Below, in pieces: positions 1 to 14,800 of a DNA stretch of 64,000 bases. The DNA is from Crossaster papposus (Eukaryota > Echinodermata > Asteroidea > Velatida > Solasteridae), in contig JBAIAA010000606.1 of assembly GCA_037893245.1 (NCBI GenBank), positions 1,178,001 to 1,242,000 of the forward strand, written 5' to 3'. The notes beneath the pieces are model-generated. The model saw only the letters and a program-made list of their open reading frames with translations. It searched no databases and had not been told where the DNA came from. Both the position numbers and the translations under genes were made by a program. The stretch's first letter is position 1. The number at the start of each line of letters is the position of its first letter.

Positions 1-1547
1 ATCCCCGCCCACAAATAAGGGCATGAAGGAAAGCATGCCCCGGGAAGGGGCTGGGTGTTAGGAGATAGAGGGGGGCCTCCAGGAATGGCAAAATTAGCAA
101 TTTGACCCGGGGCATGCTTTGTTAGTATTTTATTTCGATTTTCCGAAATGTTAACGTTAACACACGCGTTTCAAATTCGCCATAGGTTTGTGCATACAAT
201 CCCCGCCCACAAATAAGGGCTTGAAGGAAAGCATACCCCGGGAAGGGGCTGGGTGTTAGGAGATAGAGGGGGGCCTCCAGGAATGGCACAATTAGCAATT
301 TGACCCGGGGCATGCTTTGTTAGTATTTTATTTCGATTTTCTGAACATTTTAACGTTAACACACGCGTTTCAAATTCGCCATAGGTTTGTGCACACAATC
401 CCCGCCAACAAATAAGGGCATGAAGGAAAGCATGCCCCGGAAAGGGGCTGGGTGTTAGGAGATAGAGGGGGGCCTCCAGGTATGGCAAAATTAGCAATTT
501 GACCCGGGTCATGCTTTGTTAGTATTTTATTTCGATTTTCTGAAAATTGTAACGTTAACACACGCGTTTCAAATTCGCCATAGGTTTGTGCACACAATCC
601 CCGCCCACAAATAAGGGCATGAAGGAAAGCCTGCCACGGGAAGGGGCTGGGTGTTAGGAGATAGAGGGGGGCCTCCAGGAATGGCAAAATTAGCAATTTG
701 ACCCGGGGCATGCTTTGTTAGTATTTTATTTCGATTTTCTGAAAATTTTAACGTTAACACACGCGTTTCAAATTCGCCATAGGTTTGTGCACACAATCCC
801 CGCCCACAAATAAGGGCATGAAGGAAAGCATGCCCCGGGAAGGGGCTGGGTGTTAGGAGATAGAGGGGGGCCTCCAGGAATGGCAAAATTAGCAATTTGA
901 CCCGGGCATGCTTTGTTAGTATTTTATTTCGATTTTCTGAAAATTTTAACGTTAACACACGCGTTTCAAATTCGCCCTAGGTTTGTGCACACAATCCCCG
1001 CCCACAAATAAGGGCATGAAGGAAAGCATGCCCCGGGAAGGGGCTGGGTGTTAGGAGATAGAGGGGGGCCTCCAGGAATGGCAAAATTAGCAATTTGACC
1101 CGGGGCATGCTTTGTTAGTATTTTATTTCGATTTTCTGAAAACTTTAACGTTAACACACGCGTTTCAAATTCGCCATAGGTTTGTGCCCACAATCCACGC
1201 CCACAAATAAGGGCATGAAGGAAAGCATGCCCTGGGAAGGGGCTGGGTGTTAGGAGATAGAGGGGGGCCTCCAGGAATGGCAAAATTAGCAATTTGACCC
1301 GGGGCATGCTTTGTTAGTATTTTATTTCGATTTTCTGAACATTTTAACGTTAACACACGCGTTTCAAATTCGCCATAGGTTTGTGCACACAATCCCCGCC
1401 CACAAATAAGGGCATGAAGGAAAGCATGCCCCGGGAAGGGGCTGGGTGTTAGGAGATAGAGGGGGGCCTCCAGGAATGGCAAAATTAGCAATTTGACCCG
1501 GGGCATGCTTTGTTAGTATTTTATTTCGATTTTCTGAACATTTTAAC

Positions 1548-1769
1548 GTTAACACACGCGTTTCAAATTCGCCATAGGTTTGTGCACACAATCCCCGCCC
1601 ACAAATAAGGGCATGAAGGAAAGCATGCCCCGGGAAGGGGCTGGGTGTTAGGAGATAGAGGGGCTGGGTGTTAGGAGATAGAGGGGGGCCTCCAGGAATG
1701 GCAAAATTAGCAATTTGACCCGGGGCATGCTTTGTTAGTATTTTATTTCGATTTTCTGAACATTATAAC
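1548..1769 (+). repeat. 222-bp monomer with internal 23-bp tandem duplication
   Basis: CTGGGTGTTAGGAGATAG followed by AGGGG occurs twice back to back (1641-1663 and 1664-1686). The monomer is therefore 222 bp instead of 199. The duplicated unit lies in the G-rich section and starts and ends in G-runs, which fits replication slippage or short-homology misalignment. I saw this duplication only once in the window. Confidence 0.9.
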
Positions 1770-3375
1770 GTTAACACACGCGTTTCAAATTCGCCATAGG
1801 TTTGTGCACACAATCCCCGCCCACAAATAAGGGCACGAAGGAAAGCATGCCCCGGGAAGGGGCTGGGTGTTAGGAGATAGAGGGGGCCTCCAGGAATGGC
1901 AAAATTAGCAATTTGACCCGGGGCATGCTTTGTTAGTATTTTATTTCGATTTTCTGAAAATTTTAACGTTAACACACGCGTTTCAAATTCGCCATAGGTT
2001 TGTGCACACAATCCCCGCCCACAAATAAGGGCATGAAGGAAAGCATGCCCCGGGAAGGGGCTGGGTGTTAGGAGATAGAGGGGGGCCTCCAGGAATGGCA
2101 AAATTAGCAATTTGACCCGTGGCATGCTTTGTTAGTATTTTATTTCGATTTTCTGAAAATTTTAACGTTAACACACGCGTTTCAAATTCGCCATAGGTTT
2201 GTGCACACAATCCCCGCCCACAAATAAGGGCATGAAGGAAAGCATGCCCCGGGAAGGGGCTGGGTGTTAGGAGATAGAGGGGGGCCTCCAGGAATGGCAA
2301 TATTAGCAATTTGACCCGGGGCATGCTTTGTTAGTATTTTATTTCGATTTTCTGAAACTTTTAACGTTAACACACGCGTTTCAAATTCGCCATAGGTTTG
2401 TGCACACAATCCCCGCCCACAAATAAGGGCATGAAGGAAAGCATGCCCCGGGAAGGGGCTGGGTGTTAGGAGATAGAGGGGGGGCCTCCAGGAATGGCAA
2501 AATTAGCAATTTGACCCGGGGCATGCTTTGTTAGTATTTTATTTCGATTTTCTGAAAATGTTAACGTTAACACACGCGTTTCAAATTCGCCATAGGTTTG
2601 TGCACACAATCCCCGCCCACAAATAAGGGCATGAAGGAAAGCATGCCCCGGGAAGGGGCTGGGTGTTAGGAGATAGAGGGGGACCTCCAGGAATGGCAAA
2701 ATTAGCAATTTGACCCGGGGCATGCTTTGTTAGTATTTTATTTTGATTTTCTGAAAATTTTAACGTTAACACACGCGTTTCAAATTCGCCATAGGTTTGT
2801 GCACACAATCCCCGCCCACAAATAAGGGCATGAAGGAAAGCATGCCTCGGGAAGGGGCTGGGTGTTAGGAGATAGAGGGGGCCTCCAGGAATGGCAAAAT
2901 TAGCAATTTGACCCGGGGCATGCTTTGTTAGTATTTTATTTCGATTTTCTGAACATTTTAACGTTAACACACGCGTTTCAAATTCGCCATAGGTTTGTGC
3001 ATACAATCCCCGCCCACAAATAAGGGCATGAAGGAAAGCATGCCCCGGGAAGGGGCTGGGTGTTAGGAGATAGAGGGGGGCCTCCAGGAATGGCAAAATT
3101 AGCAATTTGACCCGGGGCATGCTTTGTTAGTATTTTATTTCGATTTTCTGAAAATGTTAACGTTAACACACGCGTTTCAAATTCGCCATAGGTTTGTGCA
3201 CACAATCCACGCCCACAAATAAGGGCATGAAGGAAAGCATGCCCCGGGAAGGGGCTGGGTGTTAGGAGATAGAGGGGGGCCTCCAGGAATGGCAAAATTA
3301 GCAATTTGACCCGGGGCATGCTTTGTTAGTATTTTATTTCGATTTTCTGAAAACTTTAACGTTAACACACGCGTT

Positions 3376-4977
3376 TCAAATTCGCCATAGGTTTGTGCAC
3401 ACAATCCACGCCCACAAATAAGGGCATGAAGGAAAGCATGCCCCGGGAAGGGGCTGGGTGTTAGGAGATAGAGGGGGGCCTCCAGGAATGGCAAAATTAG
3501 CAATTTGACCCGGGGCATGCTTTGTTAGTATTTTATTTCGATTTTCTGAACATTTTAACGTTAACACACGCGTTTCAAATTCGCCATAGGTTTGTGCACA
3601 CAACCCCCGCCCACAAATAAGGGCATGAAGGAAAGCATGCCCCGGGAAGGGGCTGGGTGTTAGGAGATAGAGGGGGCCTCCAGGAATGGCAAAATTAGCA
3701 ATTTGACCCGGGGCATGCTTTGTTAGTATTTTATTTCGATTTTCTGAACATTTTAACGTTAACACACGCGTTTCAAATTCGCCATAGGTTTGTGCACACA
3801 ATCCCCGCCCACAAAATAATAAGGGAAGGAAGGAAAGCATGCCCCGGGAAGGGGCTGGGTGTTAGGAGATAGAGGGGGCCTCCAGGAATGGCAAAATTAG
3901 CAATTTGACCCGGGGCATGCTTTGTTAGTATTTTATTTCGATTTTCTGAAAATGTTAACGTTAACACACGCGTTTCAAATTCGCCATAGGTTTGTGCACA
4001 CAATCCCCGCCCACAAAATAATAAGGGCACGAAGGAAAGCATGCCCCGGGAAGGGGCTGGGTGTTAGGAGATAGAGGGGGCCTCCAGGAATGGCAAAATT
4101 AGCAATTTGACCCGGGGCATGCTTTGTTAGTATTTTATTTCGATTTTCTGAAAATGTTAACGTTAACACACGCGTTTCAAATTCGCCATAGGTTTGTGCA
4201 CACAATCCACGCCCACAAATAAGGGCATGAAGGAAAGCATGCCCCGGGAAGGGGCTGGGTGTTAGGAGATAGAGGGGGGCCTCCAGGAATGGCAAAATTA
4301 GCAATTTGACCCGGGGCATGCTTTGTTAGTATTTTATTTCGATTTTCTGAACATTTTAACGTTAACACACGCGTTTCAAATTCGCCATAGGTTTGTGCAC
4401 ACAACCCCCGCCCACAAATAAGGGCATGAAGGAAAGCATGCCCCGGGAAGGGGCTGGGTGTTAGGAGATAGAGGGGGCCTCCAGGAATGGCAAAATTAGC
4501 AATTTGACCCGGGGCATGCTTTGTTAGTATTTTATTTCGATTTTCTGAACATTTTAACGTTAACACACGCGTTTCAAATTCGCCATAGGTTTGTGCACAC
4601 AATCCCCGCCCACAAAATAATAAGGGAAGGAAGGAAAGCATGCCCCGGGAAGGGGCTGGGTGTTAGGAGATAGAGGGGGCCTCCAGGAATGGCAAAATTA
4701 GCAATTTGACCCGGGGCATGCTTTGTTAGTATTTTATTTCGATTTTCTGAAAATGTTAACGTTAACACACGCGTTTCAAATTCGCCATAGGTTTGTGCAC
4801 ACAATCCCCGCCCACAAAATAATAAGGGCACAAAGGAAAGCATGCCCCGGGAAGGGGCTGGGTGTTAGGAGATAGAGGGGGCCTCCAGGAATGGCAAAAT
4901 TAGCAATTTGACCCGGGGCATGCTTTGTTAGTATTTTATTTCGATTTTCTGAAAATGTTAACGTTAACACACGCGTT
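3376..4977 (+). repeat. Higher-order unit of 801 bp, two tandem copies
   Basis: Four monomers (199 + 198 + 202 + 202 bp) recur at +801. Shared diagnostic variants include ACCCCCGCCC at about 3603/4404 and the AATAATAAGGGAAGG segment at about 3815/4616. Similarity decays near the end of the second copy. The two 202-bp monomers carry a 4-bp ATAA-like insertion in the ACAAATAAGG segment. Confidence 0.8.
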
Positions 4978-5339
4978 TCAAATTCGCCATAGGTTTGTGC
5001 ACACAATCCCCGCCCACAAATAAGGGCATGAAGGAAAGCATGCCCCGGGAAGGGGCTGGGTGTTAGGAGATAGAGGGGCCCTCCAGGAATGGCAAAATCA
5101 GCAATTTGACCCGGGGCATGCTTTGTTAGTATTTTATTTCGATTTTCTGAACATTTTAACGTTAACACACGCGTTTCAAATTTGCCATAGGTTTGTGCAC
5201 ACAATCCCCGCCCACAAATAAGGGCATGAAGGAAAGCATGCCCCGGGAAGGGGTTGGGTGTTAGGAGATAGAGGGGGGCCTCCAGGAATGGCAAAATTAG
5301 CAATTTGACCCGGGGCATGCTTTGTTAGTATTTTATTTC

Positions 5340-5356
5340 GATTTTCTGAAAACGTT
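5340..5356 (+). repeat. Six-base deletion in a monomer tail
   Basis: The usual CTGAAAACTTTAACGTTAAC reads CTGAAAACGTTAAC here, losing six bases at the most variable part of the monomer. The neighbouring monomers are intact. It is a private variant of this copy. Confidence 0.75.
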
Positions 5357-6359
5357 AACACACGCGTTTCAAATTCGCCATAGGTTTGTGCACACAATCC
5401 CCGCCCACAAATAAGGGCATGAAGGAAAGCATGCCCCGGGAAGGGGCTGGGTGTTAGGAGATAGAGGGGGCCTCCAGGAATGGCAAAATTAGCAATTTGA
5501 CCCGGGGCATGCTTTGTTAGTATTTTATTTCGATTTTCTGAAAACTTTAACGTTAACACACGCGTTTCAAATTCGCCATAGGTTTGTGCACACAATCCCC
5601 GCCCACAAATAAGGGCATGAAGGAAAGCATGCTCCGGGAAGGGGCTGGGTGTTAGGAGATAGAGGGGGCCTCCAGGAATGGCAAAATTAGCAATTTGACC
5701 CGGGGCATGCTTTGTTAAGTATTTTATTTCGATTTTCTGAAAATGTTAACGTTAACACACGCGTTTCAAATTCGCCGTAGGTTTGTGCACACAATCCCCG
5801 TCCACAAATAAGGGCATGAAGGAAAGCATGCCCCGGGAAGGGGCTGGGTGTTAGGAGATAGAGGGGGCCTCCAGGAATGGCAAAATTAGCAATTTGACCC
5901 GGGGCATGCTTTGTTAGTATTTGATTTCGATTTTCTGAAACTGTTAACGTTAACACACGCGTTTCAAATTCGCCATAGGTTTGTGCACACAATCCCCGCC
6001 CACAAATAAGGGCATGAAGGAAAGCATGCCCCGGGAAGGGGCTGGGTGTTAGGAGATAGAGGGGGCCTCCAGGAATGGCAAAATTAGCAATTTGACCCGG
6101 GGCATGCTTTGTTAGTATTTTATTTCGATTTTCTGAAAACTTTAACGTTAACACACGCGTTTCAAATTCGCCATAGGTTTGTGCACACAATCCCCGCCCA
6201 CAAATAAGGGCATGAAGGAAAGCATGCCCCGGGAAGGGGCTGGGTGTTAGGAGATAGAGGGGCCCTCCAGGAATGGCAAAATCAGCAATTTGACCCGGGG
6301 CATGCTTTGTTAGTATTTTATTTCGATTTTCTGAACATTTTAACGTTAACACACGCGTT

Positions 6360-8345
6360 TCAAATTTGCCATAGGTTTGTGCACACAATCCCCGCCCACA
6401 AATAAGGGCATGAAGGAAAGCATGCCCCGGGAAGGGGTTGGGTGTTAGGAGATAGAGGGGGGCCTCCAGGAATGGCAAAATTAGCAATTTGACCCGGGGC
6501 ATGCTTTGTTAGTATTTTATTTCGATTTTCTGAAAATGTTAACGTTAACACACGCGTTTCAAATTCGCCATAGGTTTGTGCACACAATCCCCGCCCACAA
6601 ATAAGGGCATGAAGGAAAGCATGCCCCGGGAAGGGGCTGCGTGTTAGGAGATAGAGGGGGCCTCCAGGAATGGCAAAATTAGCAATTTGACCCGGGGCAT
6701 GCTTTGTTAGTATTTTATTTCGATTTTCTGAAAACTTTAACGTTAACACACGCGTTTCAAATTCGCCATAGGTTTGTGCACACAATCCCCGCCCACAAAT
6801 AAGGGCATGAAGGAAAGCATGCCCCGGGAAGGGGCTGGGTGTTAGGAGATAGAGGGGGCCTCCAGGAATGGCAAAATTAGCAATTTGACCCGGGGCATGC
6901 TTTGTTAAGTATTTTATTTCGATTTTCTGAAAATGTTAACGTTAACACACGCGTTTCAAATTCGCCATAGGTTTGTGCACACAATCCCCGTCCACAAATA
7001 AGGGCATGAAGGAAAGCATGCCCCGGGAAGGGGCTGGGTGTTAGGAGATAGAGGGGGCCTCCAGGAATGGCAAAATTAGCAATTTGACCCGGGGCATGCT
7101 TTGTTAAGTATTTTATTTCGATTTTCTGAAAATGTTAACGTTAACACACGCGTTTCAAATTCGCCATAGGTTTGTGCACACAATCCCCGCCCACAAATAA
7201 GGGCATGAAGGAAAGCATGCCCCGGGAAGGGGCTGGGTGTTAGGAGATAGAGGGGCCCTCCAGGAATGGCAAAATCAGCAATTTGACCCGGGGCATGCTT
7301 TGTTAGTATTTTATTTCGATTTTCTGAACATTTTAACGTTAACACACGCGTTTCAAATTTGCCATAGGTTTGTGCACACAATCCCCGCCCACAAATAAGG
7401 GCATGAAGGAAAGCATGCCCCGGGAAGGGGTTGGGTGTTAGGAGATAGAGGGGGGCCTCCAGGAATGGCAAAATTAGCAATTTGACCCGGGGCATGCTTT
7501 GTTAGTATTTTATTTCGATTTTCTGAAAATGTTAACGTTAACACACGCGTTTCAAATTCGCCATAGGTTTGTGCACACAATCCCCGCCCACAAATAAGGG
7601 CATGAAGGAAAGCATGCCCCGGGAAGGGGCTGGGTGTTAGGAGATAGAGGGGGCCTCCAGGAATGGCAAAATTAGCAATTTGACCCGGGGCATGCTTTGT
7701 TAGTATTTTATTTCGATTTTCTGAAAACTTTAACGTTAACACACGCGTTTCAAATTCGCCATAGGTTTGTGCACACAATCCCCGCCCACAAATAAGGGCA
7801 TGAAGGAAAGCATGCCCCGGGAAGGGGCTGGGTGTTAGGAGATAGAGGGGGCCTCCAGGAATGGCAAAATTAGCAATTTGACCCGGGGCATGCTTTATTA
7901 AGTATTTTATTTCGATTTTCTGAAAATGTTAACGTTAACACACGCGTTTCAAATTCGCCATAGGTTTGTGCACACAATCCCCGTCCACAAATAAGGGCAT
8001 GAAGGAAAGCATGCCCCGGGAAGGGGCTGGGTGTTAGGAGATAGAGGGGGCCTCCAGGAATGGCAAAATTAGCAATTTGACCCGGGGCATGCTTTGTTAG
8101 TATTTGATTTCGATTTTCTGAAACTGTTAACGTTAACACACGCGTTTCAAATTCGCCATAGGTTTGTGCACACAATCCCCGCCCACAAATAAGGGCATGA
8201 AGGAAAGCATGCCCCGGGAAGGGGATGGGTGTTAGGAGATAGAGGGGGGCCTCCAGGAATGGCAAAATTAGCAATTTGACCCGGGGCATGCTTTGTTAGT
8301 ATTTTATTTCGATTTTCTGAAAATTGTAACGTTAACACACGCGTT
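6360..8345 (+). repeat. Higher-order unit of 993 bp, two tandem copies
   Basis: Five monomers recur at +993. Markers are TTTGCCATAGG (about 6366/7359), the extra A in GTTAAGTATTTT (about 6907/7900) and CCCCGTCCAC (6991/7984). The copies part company after about 7090/8083. The same markers also occur upstream (about 5717 and 5801), so this is at least the third expansion of one block. Confidence 0.75.
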
Positions 8346-11300
8346 TCAAATTCGCCATAGGTTTGTGCATACAATCCCCGCCCACAAATAAGGGCATGAA
8401 GGAAAGCATGCCCCGGGAAGGGGCTGGGTGTTAGGAGATAGAGGGGGGCCTCCAAGAATGTCAAAATTAGCAATTTGACCCGGGGCATGCTTTGTTAGTA
8501 TTTTATTTCGATTTTCTGAAAATGTTAACGTTAACACACGCGTTTCAAATTCGCCATAGGTTTGTGCACACAATCCACGCCCACAAATAAGGGCATGAAG
8601 GAAAGCATGCCCCGGGAAGGGGCTGGGTGTTAGGAGATAGAGGGGGGCCTCCAGGAATGGCAAAATTTGCAATTTGACCCGGGGCATGCTTTGTTAGTAT
8701 TTTATTTCGATTTTCTGAACATTTTAACGTTAACACACGCGTTTCAAATTCGCCATAGGTTTGTGCACACAATCCCCGCCCACAAATAAGGGCATGAAGG
8801 AAAGCATGCCCCGGGAAGGGGCTGGGTGTTAGGAGATAGAGGGGGCCTCCAGGAATGGCTAAATTAGCAATTTGACCCGGGGCATGCTTTGTTAGTATTT
8901 TATTTCGATTTTCTGAACATTTTAACGTTAACACACGCGTTTCAAATTCGCCATAGGTTTGTGCACACAATCCCCGACCACAAATAAGGGCACGAAGGAA
9001 AGCATGCCCCGGGAAGGGGCTGGGTGTTAGGAGATAGAGGGGGCCTCCAGGAATGGCAAAATTAGCAATTTGACCCGGGGCATGCTTTATTAGTATTTTA
9101 TTTCGATTTTCTGAAAATTGTAACGTTAACACACGCGTTTCAAATTCGCCATAGGTTTGTGCACACAATCCCCGCCCACAAATAAGGGCATGAAGGAAAG
9201 CATGCCCCGGGAAGGGGCTGGGTGTTAGGAGATAGAGGGGGCCTCCAGGAATGGCAAAATTAGCAATTTGACCCGGGGCATGCTTTGTTAGTATTTTATT
9301 TCAATTTTCTGAAAACTTTAACGTTAACACACGCGTTTCAAATTCGCCATAGGTTTGTGCACACAATCCCCGCCCACAAATAAGGGCATGAAGGAAAGCA
9401 TGCCCCGGGAAGGGGCTGGGTGTTAGGAGATAGAGGGGGCCTCCAGGAATGGCAAAATCAGCAATTTGACCCGGGGCATGCTTTGTTAGTATTTTATTTC
9501 GATTTTCTGAACATTTTAACGTTAACACACGCGTTTCAAATTTGCCATAGGTTTGTGCACACAATCCCCGCCCACAAATAAGGGCATGAAGGAAAGCATG
9601 CCCCGGGAAGGGGTTGGGTGTTAGGAGATAGAGGGGGGCCTCCAGGAATGGCAAAATTAGCAATTTGACCCGGGGCATGCTTTGTTAGTATTTTATTTCG
9701 ATTTTCTGAAAATGTTAACGTTAACACACGCGTTTCAAATTCGCCATAGGTTTGTGCACACAATCCCCGCCCACAAATAAGGGCATGAAGGAAAGCATGC
9801 CCCGGGAAGGGGCTGGGTGTTAGGAGATAGAGGGGGCCTCCAGGAATGGCAAAATTAGCAATTTGACCCGGGGCATGCTTTGTTAGTATTTTATTTCGAT
9901 TTTCTGAAAACTTTAACGTTAACACACGCGTTTCAAATTCGCCATAGGTTTGTGCACACAATTCCCGCCCACAAATAAGGGCATGAAGGAAAGCATGCCC
10001 CGGGAAGGGGCTGGGTGTTAGGAGATAGAGGGGGCCTCCAGGAATGGCAAAATTAGCAATTTGACCCGGGGCATGCTTTGTTAGTATTTGATTTCGATTT
10101 TCTGAAACTGTTAACGTTAACACACGCGTTTCAAATTCGCCATAGGTTTGTGCACACAATCCCCGCCCACAAATAAGGGCATGAAGGAAAGCATGCCCTG
10201 GGAAGGGGCTGGGTGTTAGGAGATAGAGGGGGGCCTCCAGGAATGGCAAAATTAGCAATTTGACCCGGGGCATGCTTTGTTAGTATTTTAATTCGATTTT
10301 CTGAAAATTGTAACGTTAACACACGCGTTTCAAATTCGCCATAAGTTTGTGCATACGATCCCCGCCCACAAATAAGGGCATGAAGGAAAGCATGCCCCGG
10401 GAAGGGGCTGGGTGTTAGGAGATAGAGGGGGGCCTCCAGGAATGTCAAAATTAGCAATTTGACCCGGGGCATGCTTTGTTAGTATTTTATTTCGATTTTC
10501 TGAAAATGTTAACGTTAACACAGGCGTTTCAAATTCGCCATAGGTTTGTGCACACAATCCCCGCCCACAAATAAGGGCATGAAGGAAAGCATGCGCCGGG
10601 AAGGGGCTGGGTGTTAGGAGATAGAGGGGGGCCTCCAGGAATGGCAAAATTAGCAATTTGACCCGGGGCATGCTTTGTTAGTATTTTATTTCGATTTTCT
10701 GAAAACTTTAACGTTAACACACGCGTTTCAAATTCGCCATAGGTTTGTGCACACAATCCACGCCCACAAATAAGGGCATGAAGGAAAGCATGCCCCGGGA
10801 AGGGGCTGGGTGTTAGGAGATAGAGGGGGGCCTCCAGGAATGGCAACATTAGCAATTTGACCCGGGGCATGCTTTGTTAGTATTTTATTTCGATTTTCTG
10901 AACATTTTAACGTTAACACACGCGTTTCAAATTCGCCATAGGTTTGTGCACACAATCCCCGCCCACAAATAAGGGCATGAAGGAAAGCATGCCCCGGGAA
11001 GGGGCTGGGTGTTAGGAGATAGAGGGGGCCTCCAGGAATGGCAAAATTAGCAATTTGACCCGGGGCATGCTTTGTTAGTATTTTATTTCGATTTTCTGAA
11101 CATTTTAACGTTAACACACGCGTTTCAAATTGGCCATAGGTTTGTGCACACAATCCCCGACCACAAATAAGGGCACGAAGGAAAGCATGCCCCGGGAAGG
11201 GGCTGGGTGTTAGGAGATAGAGGGGGCCTCCAGGAATGGCAAAATTAGCAATTTGACCCGGGGCATGCTTTATTAGTATTTTATTTCGATTTTCTGAAAA

Positions 11301-11549
11301 TTGTAACGTTAACACACGCGTTTCAAATTCGCCATAGGTTTGTGCACACAATCCCCGCCCACAAATAAGGGCATGAAGGAAAGCATGCCCCGGGAAGGGG
11401 CTGGGTGTTAGGAGATAGAGGGGGCCTCCAGGAATGGCAAAATTAGCAATTTGACCCGGGGCATGCTTTGTTAGTATTTTATTTCGATTTTCTGAAAACT
11501 TTAACGTTAACACAGGCGTTTCAAATTCGCCATAGGTTTGTGCACACAA
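8147..11549 (+). repeat. Block duplicated at about 1,984 bp, then 2,183 bp
   Basis: The stretch from 8147 recurs from 10131 (+1984). From about 8545 the offset grows to 2,183-2,184 bp because the second copy carries one extra monomer. Shared markers are AATGTCAAAATTAGC (about 8458/10442) and CCCCGACCAC (about 8976/11160). Single-monomer gain inside an otherwise collinear block fits unequal exchange. Confidence 0.7.
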
Positions 11550-11895
11550 TCCCCGCCCACAAATAGGGGCATGAAGGAAAGCATGCCCCGGGAAGGGGCT
11601 GGGTGTTAGGAGATAGAGGGGGCCTCCAGGAATGGCAAAATTAGCAATTTGATCCGGGGCATGCTTTGTTAGTATTTTATTTCGATTTTCTGAACATTAT
11701 AACGTTAACACACGCGTTTCAAATTCGCCATAGGTTTGTGCACACAATCCCCGCCCACAAATAAGGGCACGAAGGAAAGCATGCTCCGGGAAGGGGCTGG
11801 GTGTTAGGAGATAGAGGGGGGCCTCCAGGAATGGCAAAATTAGCAATTTGACCCGGGGCATGCTTTGTTAGTATTTTATTTCGATTTTCTGAACA

Positions 11896-14800
11896 TTATA
11901 ACGTTAACACACGCGTTTCAAATTCGCCATAGGTTTGTGCACACAATCCCCGCCCACAAATAAGGGCACGAAGGAAAGCATGCCCCGGGAAGGGGCTGGG
12001 TGTTAGGAGATAGAGGGGGCCTCCAGGAATGGCAAAATTAGCAATTTGACCCGGGGCATGCTTTGTTAGTATTTTATTTCGATTTTCTGAAAATGTTAAC
12101 GTTAACACACGAGTTTCAAATTCGCCATAGGTTTGTGCACACAATCCCCGCCCACAAATAAGGGCATGAAGGAAAGCATGCCCCGGGAAGGGGCTGGGTG
12201 TTAGGAGATAGAGGGGGGCCTCCAGGAATGGCAAAATTAGCAATTTGACCCGGGGCATGCTTTGTTAGTATTTTATTTCGAGTTTCTGAAAATTGTAACG
12301 TTAACACACGCGTTTCAAATTCGCCATAGGTTTGTGCACACAATCCCCGCCCACAAATAAGGGCATGAAGGAAAGCATGCCCCGGGAAGGGGCTGGGTGT
12401 TAGGAGATAGAGGGGGGCCTCCAGGAATGGCAATATTAGCAATTTGACCCGGGGCATGCTTTGTTAGTATTTTATTTCGATTTTCTGAAACTTTTAACGT
12501 TAACACACGCGTTTCAAATTCGCCATAGGTTTGTGCACACAATCCCCGCCCACAAATAAGGGCATGAAGGAAAGCATGCCCCGGGAAGGGGCTGGGTGTT
12601 AGGAGATAGAGGGGGGGCCTCCAGGAATGGCAAAATTAGCAATTTGACCCGGGGCATGCTTTGTTAGTATTTTATTTCGATTTTCTGAACATTATAACGT
12701 TAACACACGCGTTTCAAATTCGCCATAGGTTTGTGCACACAATCCCCGCCCACAAATAAGGGCACGAAGGAAAGCATGCCCCGGGAAGGGGCTGGGTGTT
12801 AGGAGATAGAGGGGGCCTCCAGGAATGGCAAAATTAGCAATTTGACCCGGGGCATGCTTTGTTAGTATTTTATTTCGATTTTCTGAAAATGTTAACGTTA
12901 ACACACGAGTTTCAAATTCGCCATAGGTTTGTGCACACAATCCCCGCCCACAAATAAGGGCATGAAGGAAAGCATGCCCCGGGAAGGGGCTGGGTGTTAG
13001 GAGATAGAGGGGGGCCTCCAGGAATGGCAAAATTAGCAATTTGACCCGGGGCATGCTTTGTTAGTATTTTATTTCGAGTTTCTGAAAATTGTAACGTTAA
13101 CACACGCGTTTCAAATTCGCCATAGGTTTGTGCACACAATCCCCGCCCACAAATAAGGGCATGAAGGAAAGCATGCCCCGGGAAGGGGCTGGGTGTTAGG
13201 AGATAGAGGGGGGCCTCCAGGAATGGCAATATTAGCAATTTGACCCGGGGCATGCTTTGTTAGTATTTTATTTCGATTTTCTGAAACTTTTAACGTTAAC
13301 ACACGCGTTTCAAATTCGCCATAGGTTTGTGCACACAATCCCCGCCCACAAATAAGGGCATGAAGGAAAGCATGCCCCGGGAAGGGGCTGGGTGTTAGGA
13401 GATAGAGGGGGGGCCTCCAGGAATGGCAAAATTAGCAATTTGACCCGGGGCATGCTTTGTTAGTATTTTATTTCGATTTTCTGAAAATGTTAACGTTAAC
13501 ACACGCGTTTCAAATTCGCCATAGGTTTGTGCACACAATCCCCGCCCACAAATAAGGGCATGAAGGAAAGCATGCCCCGGGAAGGGGCTGGGTGTTAGGA
13601 GATAGAGGGGGGCCTCCAGGAATGGCAAAATTAGCAATTTGACCCGGGGCATGCTTTGTTAGTATTTTATTTCGATTTTCTGAAAATTTTAACGTTAACA
13701 CACGCGTTTCAAATTCGCCATAGGTTTGTGCACACAATCCCCGCCCACAAATAAGGGCATGAAGAAAAGCATGCCCCGGGAAGGGGCTGGGTGTTAGGAG
13801 ATAGAGGGGGCCTCCAGGAATGGCAAAATTAGCAATTTGACCCGGGGCATGCTTTGTTAGTATTTTATTTCGATTTTCTGAACATTTTAACGTTAACACA
13901 CGCGTTTCAAATTCGCCATAGGTTTGTGCACACAATCCACGCCCACAAATAAGGGCATGAAGGAAAGCATGCCCCGGGAAGGGGCTGGGTGTTAGGAGAT
14001 AGAGGGTGCCTCCAGGAATGGCAAAATTAGCAATTTGACCCGGGGCATGCTTTGTTAGTATTTTATTTCTATTTTCTGAACATTTTAACGTTAACACACG
14101 CGTTTCAAATTCGCCATAGGTTTGTGCACACAATCCCCGCCCACAAATAAGGGCACGAAGGAAAGCATGCTCCGGGAAGGGGCTGGGTGTTAGGAGATAG
14201 AGGGGGGCCTCCAGGAATGGCAAAATTAGCAATTTGACCCGGGGCATGCTTTGTTAGTATTTTATTTCGATTTTCTGAACATTATAACGTTAACACACGC
14301 GTTTCAAATTCGCCATAGGTTTGTGCACACAATCCCCGCCCACAAATAAGGGCACGAAGGAAAGCATGCCCCGGGAAGGGGCTGGGTGTTAGGAGATAGA
14401 GGGGGCCTCCAGGAATTGCAAAATTAGCAATTTGACCCGGGGCATGCTTTGTTAGTATTTTATTTCGATTTTCTGAAAATGTTAACGTTAACACACGAGT
14501 TTCAAATTCGCCATAGGTTTGTGCACACAATCCCCGCCCACAAATAAGGGCATGAAGGAAAGCATGCCCCGGGAAGGGGCTGGGTGTTAGGAGATAGAGG
14601 GGGGCCTCCAGGAATGGCAAAATTAGCAATTTGACCCGGGGCATGCTTTGTTAGTATTTTATTTCGAGTTTCTGAAAATTGTAACGTTAACACACGCGTT
14701 TCAAATTCGCCATAGGTTTGTGCACACAATCCCCGCCCACAAATAAGGGCATGAAGGAAAGCATGCCCCGGGAAGGGGCTGGGTGTTAGGAGATAGAGGG

